A stretch of DNA of 64,000 nt from Stenotrophomonas rhizophila (GTDB lineage Bacteria > Pseudomonadota > Gammaproteobacteria > Xanthomonadales > Xanthomonadaceae). Below the pieces are notes generated by a model that worked only from the letters and a program-made list of their open reading frames with translations, had not been told where the DNA came from and did not search any database. The translations under genes and the position numbers were made by a program. Shown one piece after another: positions 27,159-36,621 of the stretch. The stretch lies in assembly GCF_020857975.1 (NCBI RefSeq), contig NZ_JACWUO010000005.1, positions 62,001-126,000 of the forward strand. Direction: 5' to 3'. Within the stretch, counting starts at the first letter, position 1. Every line of letters starts with the position of its first letter.

Positions 27159-29888
27159 ATGTCCCTGCTTCGTCGCCTGCTGCGCCTGCGGCCCCTGGTT
27201 GTGTCCCTGTTGCCGCTGCTTGCCATCAGCCCGTTGACCGGCGCCGCCGAAGGCGCCGCACCGACCGAACTGGAGGCGGTGAAGATCACCGGTTCGCGCA
27301 TTCCGCGCGCCAGCGTGGAAGGCCCGTCGCCGGTCACGGTGATCACCCAGCAGCAGATCCAGGCGCAGGGGTATCGCAGCGCCTTCGAAGCGCTCAGCGC
27401 GCTGACCGAGAACACCGGCAACGTGCAGGGCGAGGACTTCGGCAATACCTTCACCCCGGCCGCCAACACCATCAACCTGCGCGGGCTCGGCCCCAACCGC
27501 ACCCTGGTGCTGGTCAACGGGCGCCGCCAGTCGGACTATCCGCTGGCCTACGAAGGCTCGGTCAACGTGGTCAACCTGGCCAACATCCCCAGCGCGTTGA
27601 TCGACCGCATCGAAGTGCTAACCGGTGGCGCCTCGGCGGTGTACGGTTCGGACGCGATCGCCGGGGTGGTCAACATCATCCTGAAGAAGTCCTACCAGGG
27701 CGTGGGCATCAACCTCAAGGCCGGCACTACCGAGCAGGGCGGCGGCGACAACCAGCGCCTGCAGGTGGTGGGCGGCAGTTCGAATGAACGCTGGGATGCG
27801 ATCTTCGGGCTGGAAATAGCCAACCGCAAGGCGATCTACGGCTCGCAGCGCGATTTCATGGACTCGCTCAGCGACGATCCGCGCGGGGTGGCGCCGCTGG
27901 CTACCGCAGTGGCCTACCGGCGCAACGCCAGCACCGGCCGCAACATCGATCCCGGTGCCGCCGGCTGCGATGCCGTCAGTGGCCTGTACGGCGGCAGTGT
28001 GTTCCGTGCACAGAACCCGCGGCAGGGCGCCTACTGCGGCAGCAACGAGGCTTCTGCCACGTTCTGGACGGTGCAGACCGAGAAGCGCAACATCGATGCC
28101 TACAGCGCGCTGACCTGGCACCTCAACGACCGCCAGGAACTGTTCGCCGACGTGGCCATCGGCACCGCGCGGATCTACAACAACACCCGCGCGCCGACCT
28201 GGACCTCCTCGCGCAATTACTTCTACAACCAGAACAGCGGGCAGCTGGAGAGCTGGTACCGGCGCTTCGCCCCGGAGGAGATCGGCGGCGTGCAGCGCAA
28301 TGCCAACCGCTTCCTGGAATCGTCGTGGTCGTTCAACGTCGGCGCGCGTGGCAGCCTGGGCGGTTCGGAATGGGACTACGAGGCCGCCTACAGCCGCTCG
28401 CGCTACGAAAACCGCACCCGCCGCCCGGTGCTGCTGGCCGGCATCAACCCGTACCTGCTCGGGCCGCAGCTGGGCACCCGCAATGGCGTGGAGGTCTACG
28501 CCCCGGACCCGGCGCGGCTGTACCAGCCGTTGACCGCGCAGGAGTACGCCAGCCTGTCCGGCAGCCAGGAAAGCCGCAACGCGGCGTGGCTGCAGTCGGC
28601 CAGCGTCACCGTCAACGGCCGCCTGTTCGACCTGCCCGGCGGCAGTGCGGGGCTGGCGGCGGTGCTCGAAGCGGGCAGCCAGGGCTACCGCAACCGGCCC
28701 GACCCGCGGCTGGGCAGCGGCGAGTTCTGGAACACCAGTGCCGGCATCGGTTCCGGCGGCGAGCGCGACCGCTATGCGGCCGGGGTGGAACTGCAGCTGC
28801 CGTTGCTGCAGCGGCTGACCGCCACCGTGGCCGCGCGCTACGACCAGTACCGCGCCGCCGGCGACCATATCGGCAAGGCCACCTGGAGCGGCGGGCTGGA
28901 GTTCCGGCCGGTGGACAGCCTGCTGCTGCGCGCCAGTGCCGCCACCAGTTTCCGTGCGCCGGACATGAACTATGTGTTCGCCAGTGAAACTCGCGGCTAC
29001 AACCCCGGCATGACCGACTACTGGCGCTGCCGCAGTGCCGGGCAGGCCTACGACGACTGCGACTACAGCGGCCTGTCGATCGATTACACCAGCGGCGCCA
29101 ACCCGCAGCTGCAGCCGGAAACCGCCAAGTCCTACGGTGCCGGCCTGGTCTGGTCGCCGTCGCCGAACCTGGATGTCAGCGCGGACTACTACGACATCCG
29201 CATCGAGCAGGAAGTGACCAACCTGGATTCGTCGCGGATCCTGCGCGATGAAGCCGATTGCCGGCTGGGCCAGACCGTCGGCGGTGAAGCGCGCGACATC
29301 GGTTCGGCGCAATGCCAGGACGCGTTGTCGCGGGTGATCCGCAACCCGGCCGATGCCGCGGTGCAGCCCAACCAGGTGGTGCGGGTGCTGATCAACCCGA
29401 TCAACGCCGCGTCCGAAACGGTGCGTGGCGTCGACCTGAAGGCCAATGCGCGCTGGGATGCCGGGCGTTACGGGCGGCTGTCGGCGCGGTTGGCCTACTC
29501 GCTGGTGATCGACCATGCGTACCGCCAGTTCGCCGACGACCCGGCGCAGGACCAGCGCAATTCGCTGGATTCCTACCAGTGGCGCAGCAAGGTCAACGGC
29601 AGCGTGACCTGGGCGGTCAACGACTGGACCGCCACCTTGTACGGCATCCGCTACGGTTCGCTGCCCAAGAGCGACGGCAGCGGCCGCATCGCCCCGTACA
29701 TGACCTACAACGCCAGCGTGTACCGCAAGCTGGGCGACAACGTCAGCCTGGGCCTGATCGTCAACAACCTGCGCGACAGCCGCCCGCCGGCCGACAAGAA
29801 CGGCGGTGGCTGGCCGTTCTACCCGGTCGGCAATTACGATCCGTACGGCCGCCAGCTGTGGCTGGAGTTCGACTACCGCTTCCTGTGA
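27159..29888 (+). CDS. TonB-dependent outer-membrane receptor
   Basis: 909 residues: signal peptide, TonB-box-like VKITGSRIPRA, plug domain (VTVITQQQIQAQGYRSAFEA, NLRGLGPNRTLVLVNGRR, GGASAVYGSDAIAGVVNIIL) and a 22-strand barrel ending in LWLEFDYRFL with terminal aromatic residue. It belongs to the Xanthomonadaceae group resembling IroN/oar-type and glycan receptors. Energised by TonB it imports an unknown substrate. It follows the TetR gene on the same strand at 130 bp; no linked enzymes point to a ligand. Confidence 0.9.
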   Translation: MSLLRRLLRLRPLVVSLLPLLAISPLTGAAEGAAPTELEAVKITGSRIPRASVEGPSPVTVITQQQIQAQGYRSAFEALSALTENTGNVQGEDFGNTFTPAANTINLRGLGPNRTLVLVNGRRQSDYPLAYEGSVNVVNLANIPSALIDRIEVLTGGASAVYGSDAIAGVVNIILKKSYQGVGINLKAGTTEQGGGDNQRLQVVGGSSNERWDAIFGLEIANRKAIYGSQRDFMDSLSDDPRGVAPLATAVAYRRNASTGRNIDPGAAGCDAVSGLYGGSVFRAQNPRQGAYCGSNEASATFWTVQTEKRNIDAYSALTWHLNDRQELFADVAIGTARIYNNTRAPTWTSSRNYFYNQNSGQLESWYRRFAPEEIGGVQRNANRFLESSWSFNVGARGSLGGSEWDYEAAYSRSRYENRTRRPVLLAGINPYLLGPQLGTRNGVEVYAPDPARLYQPLTAQEYASLSGSQESRNAAWLQSASVTVNGRLFDLPGGSAGLAAVLEAGSQGYRNRPDPRLGSGEFWNTSAGIGSGGERDRYAAGVELQLPLLQRLTATVAARYDQYRAAGDHIGKATWSGGLEFRPVDSLLLRASAATSFRAPDMNYVFASETRGYNPGMTDYWRCRSAGQAYDDCDYSGLSIDYTSGANPQLQPETAKSYGAGLVWSPSPNLDVSADYYDIRIEQEVTNLDSSRILRDEADCRLGQTVGGEARDIGSAQCQDALSRVIRNPADAAVQPNQVVRVLINPINAASETVRGVDLKANARWDAGRYGRLSARLAYSLVIDHAYRQFADDPAQDQRNSLDSYQWRSKVNGSVTWAVNDWTATLYGIRYGSLPKSDGSGRIAPYMTYNASVYRKLGDNVSLGLIVNNLRDSRPPADKNGGGWPFYPVGNYDPYGRQLWLEFDYRFL

Positions 29889-29949
29889 CCGACGCACCCC
29901 ATCAATGGCATGCTCTGCGCAGTCTGTATGCCATCCCGGGAATTGCTCC

Positions 29950-30441
29950 ATGTCCATCGTCTACCGAAATGCCGTACCTGCCGACGCGGCCGATTGCCTC
30001 GACCTGCGCGGCCGCACCCGCGAAAACGCGTTCTCCGCCGCCGAGTTGGCCGCGTTGGGCATCACCGTGGAGAGCTGGCAGGCCGGCATTGCCGATGGCA
30101 CGCTGCCGGGGCATGTAGCCACGGTGGACGGGCGCGTGGTCGGCTATTGCTTTGGCGATCGCGACAGCGGCGAAATCGTCGTGCTGGCCCTGCTTCCCGA
30201 CTGGGAAGCAAAGGGCATCGGCGCACGGTTGCTGGCGCGCATGGTCGAAGACTTCCGCGGCTGGGGCTTCCAGCGCCTGTTCCTGGGCTGCGCCGCCGAT
30301 CCGGCGGCGCGTTCGCACGGCTTCTACCGGTATCTGGGCTGGCGGCCCACCGGGGAGATCGATGGCCTGGGCGATGAAGTACTGGAATACCACCTGCCGC
30401 AGGCAGCGACGGCGCCGGCGGCGGGAAGCGTGCAAGGGTAG
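29950..30441 (+). CDS. GNAT-family N-acetyltransferase
   Basis: 163 residues of the GNAT fold. Acetyl-CoA-binding motif A is seen in IVVLALLPDWEAKGIGARLL (R/Q-x-x-G-x-G/A form KGIGARL), followed by FYRYLGWRPTG, a typical motif B. The start MSIVYRNAVPADAADC matches the family opening; the longer frame lies in the TonB receptor tail. Substrate not identifiable. Confidence 0.87.
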   Translation: MSIVYRNAVPADAADCLDLRGRTRENAFSAAELAALGITVESWQAGIADGTLPGHVATVDGRVVGYCFGDRDSGEIVVLALLPDWEAKGIGARLLARMVEDFRGWGFQRLFLGCAADPAARSHGFYRYLGWRPTGEIDGLGDEVLEYHLPQAATAPAAGSVQG

Positions 30442-30548
30442 CCCGCGCACATTCGTAGGGCTTGCGCTGATCGGCGTTGAACCGTGCGATGCATCGTAGT
30501 TGCCGCGGGCGCGGCGCGCGATGCTGGCATCAGGTCACGGAGCCCGCC

Positions 30549-31028
30549 ATGTCTGCCCGCCGTTGGTTGTTGCTGTTGCTGCTGCATGCGTTGCTGCTGC
30601 TACCCGCTACTGCCGGAGCCCAGGCGCCGGTGCAGCGTATCCACAAATGCCGCGTGGATGGGGTGGCCAGCTACCAGTCGCTGCCGTGTGCGCAACACCG
30701 CACCGAGCAGGTCTGGGAGGTGGACGTGCTGCCGCCCGGGCGCCAGCATGCGGCGCGGATCGAGGCGATCCGGCGTGAACTGAAGGCGCGCGAACGCGAG
30801 CGCGTCCGTGCTGCGAAACACCCGCCGCACCGCAGCGGGCATCGCCCCCATCGTCGAACGAATCGGCCCAGGGCGCCGCCGGGCGCGGTCATTTCGTGGC
30901 ACGCGCAACCGGCACGGTGCGATAGCGCGCGTCGGCAGCGGGAGGCGGCCTACCGCAAGGCCGGGCTGCAACGCAGCTTCGCCTTGAGCCGGCGCATGGA
31001 CGACCTGGTGCACGCCGCCTGCCGCTGA
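30549..31028 (+). CDS. secreted basic hypothetical protein (DUF4124-like start)
   Basis: 159 residues with signal peptide (ending TAGAQA at about 25). The mature start IHKCRVDGVASYQSLPC resembles the short DUF4124 domain. The rest is Arg/His-rich (KHPPHRSGHRPHRRTNRP) and ends with CDSARRQREAAYRKAG, a pattern seen in other small Xanthomonadaceae proteins. Function unknown. The upstream frame part is not kept because the leader begins at MSARRW. Confidence 0.72.
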   Translation: MSARRWLLLLLLHALLLLPATAGAQAPVQRIHKCRVDGVASYQSLPCAQHRTEQVWEVDVLPPGRQHAARIEAIRRELKARERERVRAAKHPPHRSGHRPHRRTNRPRAPPGAVISWHAQPARCDSARRQREAAYRKAGLQRSFALSRRMDDLVHAACR

Positions 31029-31039
31029 GGCGCGCTGCC

Positions 31040-31240
31040 TCACCCGGTGCAGTCGCAGGAGAACTGGATACCGGCGGTGGCATCGGTTTCAATGAAGAGG
31101 TTCATGAGGGTCGGGACGGTGTCGCTGCGGTTCCCGTCGCGCTGCCGTTCGCAGGACAGCATCGAACAGGCCGGGGCGGTGCCGCCCGCTGCATCGACCA
31201 CCACGTAGACCTCATGGCCCTTCTTACCCCATGGCCGCAC
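31040..31240 (-). CDS. possible small protein or 3' gene remnant
   Basis: 66-codon frame from a GTG. Codon third positions are almost all G or C from EVYVVVDAAG to the end, and three or four cysteines are spaced as in a small structured protein (APACSMLSCERQ, FSCDCTG). There is no signal peptide and no ribosome site at the GTG, so it may be a remnant of a longer gene, or a real small gene with an unrecognised start. It converges with the gene before it. Confidence 0.4.
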   Translation of the reverse strand: MRPWGKKGHEVYVVVDAAGGTAPACSMLSCERQRDGNRSDTVPTLMNLFIETDATAGIQFSCDCTG

Positions 31241-31258
31241 GAGGCGGTGCCGGTACGA

Positions 31259-31285
31259 ACAGGTCCGACCACGGGCCGGACCTGT
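31259..31285 (-). terminator. SMAG-like terminator at the end of the Tad transcript
   Basis: ACAGGTCCG (31259-31267) and CGGACCTGT (31277-31285), a perfect 9-bp stem 3 bp after the DUF2968 stop on the minus strand. Confidence 0.55.
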
Positions 31286-31288
31286 CCT

Positions 31289-32008
31289 TCAGCGTGGCGG
31301 CGTGCCCGGTTCGCCGGTCGGCGTTGCCGCCGGGTCGGCGCTGGTCTCCGGGGCCGGCAGCGACAACGCAGGGTTGCCCTGCTGTGCCTGCAGCGCCTGG
31401 ATGCGCTGGTTCAACGCATCCAGCTGGCTGTGCGTGCTGCGCAGATCGGTGCTGAGCGTGACCGCCTGCTGCTTGGCCTGCTGGATCGAACTGCTGACCT
31501 GCAGCGACTGCTGGCGTTGCAGTTCGGCTTCCTGCTGCAGGCTGCGCAGGCGCTGCTCGTTGAACGCCACCAGGTTTTCGGTGTAACGCTTGCCCGCTTC
31601 CAGGCGGGTGGTGTCGATGTACACCTGGGCCAGTTCTTCGGTCTGCTGCACGAAGGTGCGGTACACCTTCTCGGCGTTGTCGACCGAATCGGTCTTGATC
31701 ACCCGCCAGAAGTCCTTCTCGTGGAACAGCGCGGCGTAATACTGCAGCGTGCTGCTGTTGAACAGCAGGCTGGCGCCGTAGCTGCCGTTGTAGGTGGTGC
31801 GCAGCTCGGTCAACTGCTGCGAATCCATCAACTGGCGCAGTTCGTCCACGGTATTGCGGACCACCGGCGCACTGCGCTCTGCCGGTGCTGCATCGGCCTT
31901 GGCCGCGCGCGCGGCCAGGGCCTGCGGCGCGATGGCCAGCGACAGCAGCAGGCTGCCGGCAAGCGCGCACCGGCGGGCGGAAACAACCGCTTTTCTCTCT
32001 CGCATCAT
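31289..32008 (-). CDS. DUF2968-family secreted protein at the end of the tad operon
   Basis: 239 residues with a signal peptide (residues about 12-31, ending PQALA). Residues about 50-140 hold the DUF2968 core (VDELRQLMDSQQLTELRTTY..., YYAALFHEKDFWRVIKT), followed by a long helical coiled-coil segment (EEL...QQEAELQRQQSLQVSSSIQQ) and a Pro-rich tail. Function unknown. It is about 120 bp after tadG on the same strand. I chose the MMRERK start because a leader follows it. Confidence 0.8.
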   Translation of the reverse strand: MMRERKAVVSARRCALAGSLLLSLAIAPQALAARAAKADAAPAERSAPVVRNTVDELRQLMDSQQLTELRTTYNGSYGASLLFNSSTLQYYAALFHEKDFWRVIKTDSVDNAEKVYRTFVQQTEELAQVYIDTTRLEAGKRYTENLVAFNEQRLRSLQQEAELQRQQSLQVSSSIQQAKQQAVTLSTDLRSTHSQLDALNQRIQALQAQQGNPALSLPAPETSADPAATPTGEPGTPPR

Positions 32009-32125
32009 CAGGCCGTCCAAGAATGGCTCAATCGGTGAAAGTTCGTCTGTGTACTTCCAGTCCCCGCAGCAGTCTAGCACGCAGCCTGCGCGGTCCTTCA
32101 TCCCCGGCGGCGGGCTGCCGGGCAC

Positions 32126-34291
32126 TCAATACACCAGCTGCGCGGGGTTGCATTGCACCGCCTGCAGGTGCACGTCGGTACGCCCCAGTTCCAGGCCCAG
32201 CACCTGCGCCAGGGTCTGCGTAAGCAGGGTGCCCACGCCGTTGAGCAGCGGCTTGAGCAGGCCCTCCAGCACCGGGCGCAGCAGGGTGCACAGCAGCCCG
32301 CTGCAGGCCACCGCGTTGGTGCCCGGGTCGACCACGCTGCCGCTGCCCTGGTAGCTGTCGAGCATGCCGGCCTGGGCGGTCTGCAGGTAGCTGGCCAGGT
32401 TGCCCTTCATGCAGGTGTTGTACGAGGCCAGCAGCGCGCTGCAGCGGTTGATCACCAGCCCGCCGAGCAGCGAGCCGACCAGCCCGTCGATGGCGCCCAG
32501 GCCGTCGCCGGTGACCGTCACCCGGTACGCGTCCCAGGCCATGCCGTCCTTGTAGCAGGTGGCCAGCCACAGCAGTCCGCACGCATAGGGCATGCCGTTC
32601 TTGACTTCCCAGTCGCCGAACTTCTGGATGCCCAGCGGGGTCGAGCCGTTGCGCAGCAGGTTGATCACCGCATCCACGTCGTAGCTGCCGTTGCTCTTGC
32701 GCGTGGCCTGCAGGAACTGCTCGGCCAGCTGGTTGGCGGTGGCGGCCTTGTCCATGCCCTTGGGCGCGGGGTTGAGCATGCCGCCGAGCACGCGCAGCAG
32801 TTCACCGACCAGGTCCGACACCGCCGTGCCGATCTGCGCGCCGTTGATCCAGGTCGAGCGGGTTTCCCCCGGCGACAGCGTCACCGCTTCGCTGTGGGTG
32901 AGGGCGTTGAGTTTGATCTGGTTGTTGATCAGCGGAGTGCCGAGCAGGGTCAGCAACTGCTCGTTCTGCAGCGCGTTTTCGCAGACATTGGCGGTGGAGA
33001 ACCTGGCGCCGGGGTCGACCTTGCCGACACAGGCGCGCAGCACCGAGGACTCCACCTGGATGGTGGCGGTGGCCGGTTGCGCGGCGCATTGCAGGGCGGT
33101 CAGCGTGCCCATCGCGTTGGTGACATCGGCATGGATCGGCAGGTGCAGGCGGATGCCGAGCAGCCCCAGCACCTTGCCGAGGCCGAGCAGCAGGTTGTTG
33201 CTGTCGATGTCCAGGCTGACCCGCACCTGGGCGTTGTAGGCGCGTGCGCCGATGCCGCCGATGGCGATCGAGGGCGGTTGGATGATCGCCGCCTGGGCCT
33301 GGACCAGGCCGAGTACGTTGAGATTGTCGACCGCCACGCCCTTGCCGCCGTTGGCGATGCCGATGCTGGTGGTGATCAGGTCCAGTGCGCTGACCTGCGC
33401 CTGCAGGGCGGCCGAGGCCGGGCCGTCGGGCGCCACGATGCTGCCGAACAGGCCGCTGCTGTTCGCATTGCTGCCCAGCTGGATGTTGAGCTGGCTGATG
33501 TCCAGCTTGGCCGCCAGCGCATTCTGCAGGGCCCGCAGGTCCGCATGGGCCACCCCGCTCTGGGCCAGCACGCTGGCGGTGGCGTCGAGCAGTTGGCCGA
33601 GCGAGACCTTGTGCGCGGCCAGCAGGGCATTGAAATCGCCGACGCTGATGTTGGCATCGACCGGAATGCCCAGTGCCTGGAGCAGGCCGCCGGGGGTGAC
33701 CTTGGCCTGGGCCAGGCCGTCGTAGCCGAGCAGGGTGGTCTGGTCCAGGTCCACCCCGACCAACCGCAGTACGCTGCCCAGCGGGGTGTTGCCGTTGACC
33801 CGCAGCAGCTGCGAGCCGACGCTGAATACCGCCAGCGGCGCGGCGCGGGTGGCCACGGCCTGTGCGCTGACCGTCGGCAATGCCGAGGCCTGGCCGAACA
33901 GCGGCAGCACCGGGCGGCTGGCCACTACCTTGACCGCATTGACCGTGGTGCTGGCCAGGAAATGGTCGGTACTGGCGTGGCCGGGATTCCAGTGGCCGCA
34001 CTGGATGGCCAAAGCGCCGGCAAAGCGGTTGGCCTGCTGGGCGTTGCTGCGCGCGGCGCTGTTGTCGGCGCGGTCGGCGCTGCACAGATCCAGCCGTTGC
34101 GCGCCGGCCAGCGCGGACAGATCGGCGATCTTCTGCACATCGCGCTTGGCCCAGTACAGGTAGCCGACCTCGACCAGCCCGAGCATGGCCACCAGGCTGA
34201 GCATAACCAGCATCATCGTCACCGACATGCCACCGCGTTGGCGCCTGCGCGCCGACGCAGCCGGACGTCGGGTCGATCGCGATCGGTTCAT
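32126..34291 (-). CDS. tadG: TadG-like pilus assembly protein
   Basis: 721 residues. An N-terminal positively charged stretch and one membrane span (GGMSVTMMLVMLSLVAMLGL) followed by YWAKRDVQKIADLSALAGAQ, the TadE/TadG-like opening, then a large extracytoplasmic part rich in Leu/Gly/Asn blocks (about residues 120-380) and cysteines in the C-terminal third. Such proteins are minor pilins or pilus-tip/anchor components of Tad systems. It is longer than many TadG proteins. The span and charges predict the large part outside the inner membrane. It lies 4 bp after the DUF3613 gene. Confidence 0.85.
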   Translation of the reverse strand: MNRSRSTRRPAASARRRQRGGMSVTMMLVMLSLVAMLGLVEVGYLYWAKRDVQKIADLSALAGAQRLDLCSADRADNSAARSNAQQANRFAGALAIQCGHWNPGHASTDHFLASTTVNAVKVVASRPVLPLFGQASALPTVSAQAVATRAAPLAVFSVGSQLLRVNGNTPLGSVLRLVGVDLDQTTLLGYDGLAQAKVTPGGLLQALGIPVDANISVGDFNALLAAHKVSLGQLLDATASVLAQSGVAHADLRALQNALAAKLDISQLNIQLGSNANSSGLFGSIVAPDGPASAALQAQVSALDLITTSIGIANGGKGVAVDNLNVLGLVQAQAAIIQPPSIAIGGIGARAYNAQVRVSLDIDSNNLLLGLGKVLGLLGIRLHLPIHADVTNAMGTLTALQCAAQPATATIQVESSVLRACVGKVDPGARFSTANVCENALQNEQLLTLLGTPLINNQIKLNALTHSEAVTLSPGETRSTWINGAQIGTAVSDLVGELLRVLGGMLNPAPKGMDKAATANQLAEQFLQATRKSNGSYDVDAVINLLRNGSTPLGIQKFGDWEVKNGMPYACGLLWLATCYKDGMAWDAYRVTVTGDGLGAIDGLVGSLLGGLVINRCSALLASYNTCMKGNLASYLQTAQAGMLDSYQGSGSVVDPGTNAVACSGLLCTLLRPVLEGLLKPLLNGVGTLLTQTLAQVLGLELGRTDVHLQAVQCNPAQLVY

Positions 34292-34295
34292 GGGA

Positions 34296-34739
34296 TCACT
34301 CTCCGCTGCTGGCGCCGGCACCGTCCTTGCGCACGGTGTTCTTGAGGTACTCGGGAATGGGGTGTTCAAAACTCTTCAGGTAGCGCGCATAGCTCAACGT
34401 GGCCTGGTCGCCGAGGATCGGCAGGCGCGGACCGGCTTGTTCGCCGCTGGCCTGCAGGCGCAGCGCGGCGCGGGTGGCATCGCCGATCTGGCTGCGCGGC
34501 CGCCCGCGCGATGCCTGCTGCGGTGGCGGCAAGGGATATGTGGCCGCCGGCGGTGCCGGCGCGGCCAGGTCCACGCCCGGTGCTGCAGCGGGGCGCTCGA
34601 CCGGTGCAGCCGGCGCGGCCGGGTCGGCCAGCATCTGCCCGGTCAGCGGGCGTTGCTGGGCCGGCGCGGTGGTGCACGCCAGCAGGCAGCCCAGGGCCAG
34701 CACGGAACGCAGGACGGCAGGCGCGGCGATGATGGTCAT
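34296..34739 (-). CDS. DUF3613 protein of the tad operon
   Basis: 147 residues with a signal peptide (ending TTAPA), a Pro/Ala-rich linker and a conserved C-terminal domain: RSQIGDATRAALRLQASGEQ then SYARYLKSFEHPIPEYL. DUF3613 proteins occur in Tad clusters of Gammaproteobacteria and have no known role; they are predicted periplasmic. Its start overlaps the tadD stop, so it is coupled to it. Confidence 0.85.
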   Translation of the reverse strand: MTIIAAPAVLRSVLALGCLLACTTAPAQQRPLTGQMLADPAAPAAPVERPAAAPGVDLAAPAPPAATYPLPPPQQASRGRPRSQIGDATRAALRLQASGEQAGPRLPILGDQATLSYARYLKSFEHPIPEYLKNTVRKDGAGASSGE

Positions 34740-35674
34740 GGCGTGCTCTCGTTGGCAGGGTCGGGGCCACCGAAGCGTTCCAGCATCGACGGGGCAATAC
34801 GGGCATCGCCACGCACTGGCCGCGGGCCTTCGGCAGCGACCGGTGGGCGTGCAGGCACGGCGATCTGCAGCGGCGCCTCCACGGCAGGCGTTGCCGGTGC
34901 TGCCGGCGTAGGCGGTGCGGGTGCAGCGGGTACGGTCGCCGGCAACGGCGCGGCGGTGGCCACCGGTGCGGGGGCCGGCGTTGGTTGCCGCAGCTGGGTG
35001 GCCAGGCGTTGCACTTCCTGGCGGGCCGCGTCGGGCAGCCCGGCACTGCGCATGATCTGCTCGGCCATGCGGGTGTCGTTGCGCAGCAGCGCCCATACCG
35101 CCAGGTTGGCATTGGCCTTGACGTTGCCCGGGGCCAGTTCGGCGGCCATGGCCAGCGGTTCGCGCGCCTGCGCCAGTTGACCGGCGCGCAGCCGGGCAAA
35201 GCCGAGGTCGCCCAGGTAGTCGGTGTTCAAGGGCTGCAGCTGCACCGCGCGTGCCAGCGCCTGTTCGGCCTGGGCGGCATCGCCGGCGCGGGCGGCCAGC
35301 AGGCCCAGCCCGTGCCAGGCCGCCGCTGCCTGCGGGCCGCTGGTCAGGCTGGCATAGAGCGCCCGGGCGGCCTGCAACTGGCCGGTTTCGCGCAGGCCAT
35401 CGGCCTGCAGCAGGCGCAATGCCGGTGCATCGCCGTACCGCTGGCGATAGGCATCCACATGCGCCAGCGAAGCGTAGTACGCGCCTTGGCGCTGCATCTG
35501 CGCGATCAGCTCCAGGTACATGCGCTTGTCGTCCTGGGCCGGCCTTTCATCCGGGGCCAGGTGCATCGGGTCGGGCCGGTAGGCGGTGAGCGTGCTGCTG
35601 CAGGCCGCGCTCAGCGCAACGGTGAGCAGCAACAGGCAGCAGCGGAGCGGGGAGCGGGTTGGCATCGGAGTCAT
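34736..35674 (-). CDS. tadD: TadD-like TPR lipoprotein
   Basis: 312 residues. Signal peptide with lipobox LSAAC, then four to five TPR-like helices (about residues 50-215; e.g. AWHGLGLLAARAGDAAQAEQ, DLGFARLRAGQLAQAREPLA) and a long Pro/Ala tail. TadD-type proteins are outer-membrane lipoproteins that help the secretin assemble. A GTG one codon upstream is also possible; the ATG overlaps the tadC stop (GTGATGA). Confidence 0.88.
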   Translation of the reverse strand: MTPMPTRSPLRCCLLLLTVALSAACSSTLTAYRPDPMHLAPDERPAQDDKRMYLELIAQMQRQGAYYASLAHVDAYRQRYGDAPALRLLQADGLRETGQLQAARALYASLTSGPQAAAAWHGLGLLAARAGDAAQAEQALARAVQLQPLNTDYLGDLGFARLRAGQLAQAREPLAMAAELAPGNVKANANLAVWALLRNDTRMAEQIMRSAGLPDAARQEVQRLATQLRQPTPAPAPVATAAPLPATVPAAPAPPTPAAPATPAVEAPLQIAVPARPPVAAEGPRPVRGDARIAPSMLERFGGPDPANESTP

Positions 35675-36621
35675 CACATGGTGGCCAGGGCATGGGCCAG
35701 GGCGATGATCGCCGGGCCGGACAACACCAGCATCAACGCTGGCAACAGGGTCAGCATCATCACCACGGTCATCTTCACCGAGAGCTTGCCGACCTTTTCC
35801 TTGAGCGAGGAACGGCGCTGTTCGCGCAGGCGCGCGCTGAACTGGCGCAGCGGTTCCTGCACCGCGCCACCGTGCTGATGGACCTGCAGCATCAGCTGCA
35901 CCAGGCTGCGCAGGTCTTCATCGTCGAACGATTCGCCGAGCCGGCGCAGCGACTGCTGGCGGGTACGCCCGTGCATGTAGGCGATGTTGGCCTGGTGGAT
36001 TTCCCGGCCGAGCACCGGGATGGCGGTGCGCAGTTTGTCGCCCAGCGTCTGCAGGCTCTGGTCCATGCTGAAGCCCACGCCCTGCAGCAGGCGCAGCAGG
36101 TCGATCAACAGCGGCAGCTCGTTGCTGACCCGGCGGCGCAGGCGCTTGGCCCAGGCGCGCAGCGCGAACTTGGGCAGCAGCACGCCGAAGGCCAGGGCGG
36201 CCAGCAGGGTTAGCGCCCGGCTCACTCCGCTGCCGCTGTACAGGCTCCAGGCCAGCAGCAGGCACAGCGCGGCCAGCAGCAGGCGCAAGGCCAGGAAGGT
36301 GGCGGTGCCGGTGCGCGTATTCCAGCCGGCCTGGTCCAGCAGCAGGCGGTCTTCGGGGGCCAGCAGCGCCGCCTCCAGGCGGCCGCCGTTGCAGCGTTCG
36401 CCGAGCGCGGCCAGCCAGGACAGGCCACGCTGCACCGGTTCGGCGCCGGGCGCGGCCGCTGCGTCGCTGGGCGTGCCGGGCTGGCGGCTGCGCAGCGCGC
36501 CCTGCAGGGTGGCTTCGGTGCGCTGCTGATGGCCGCTGAGCAGCAGCCAGGCCAGGCCGAGCAGGGCGATGCCCAGGGCCAGCAGCAGCAAGGCGGCGGT
36601 CCACAGCAGGCTGGCGCTCAT
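35674..36621 (-). CDS. tadC: TadC, inner-membrane platform protein
   Basis: 315 residues with T2SSF (GspF-like) domain: two N-terminal spans, a cytoplasmic segment (LPLLIDLLRLLQGVGFSMDQ ... EPLRQFSARLREQRRSSLKE) and C-terminal spans (MTVVMMLTLLPALMLVL). TadB and TadC form the platform that TadA acts on. It overlaps tadB by 4 bp and is followed by tadD. Start chosen at MSASLLWTAA; the longer frame is within tadB. Confidence 0.9.
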   Translation of the reverse strand: MSASLLWTAALLLLALGIALLGLAWLLLSGHQQRTEATLQGALRSRQPGTPSDAAAAPGAEPVQRGLSWLAALGERCNGGRLEAALLAPEDRLLLDQAGWNTRTGTATFLALRLLLAALCLLLAWSLYSGSGVSRALTLLAALAFGVLLPKFALRAWAKRLRRRVSNELPLLIDLLRLLQGVGFSMDQSLQTLGDKLRTAIPVLGREIHQANIAYMHGRTRQQSLRRLGESFDDEDLRSLVQLMLQVHQHGGAVQEPLRQFSARLREQRRSSLKEKVGKLSVKMTVVMMLTLLPALMLVLSGPAIIALAHALATM

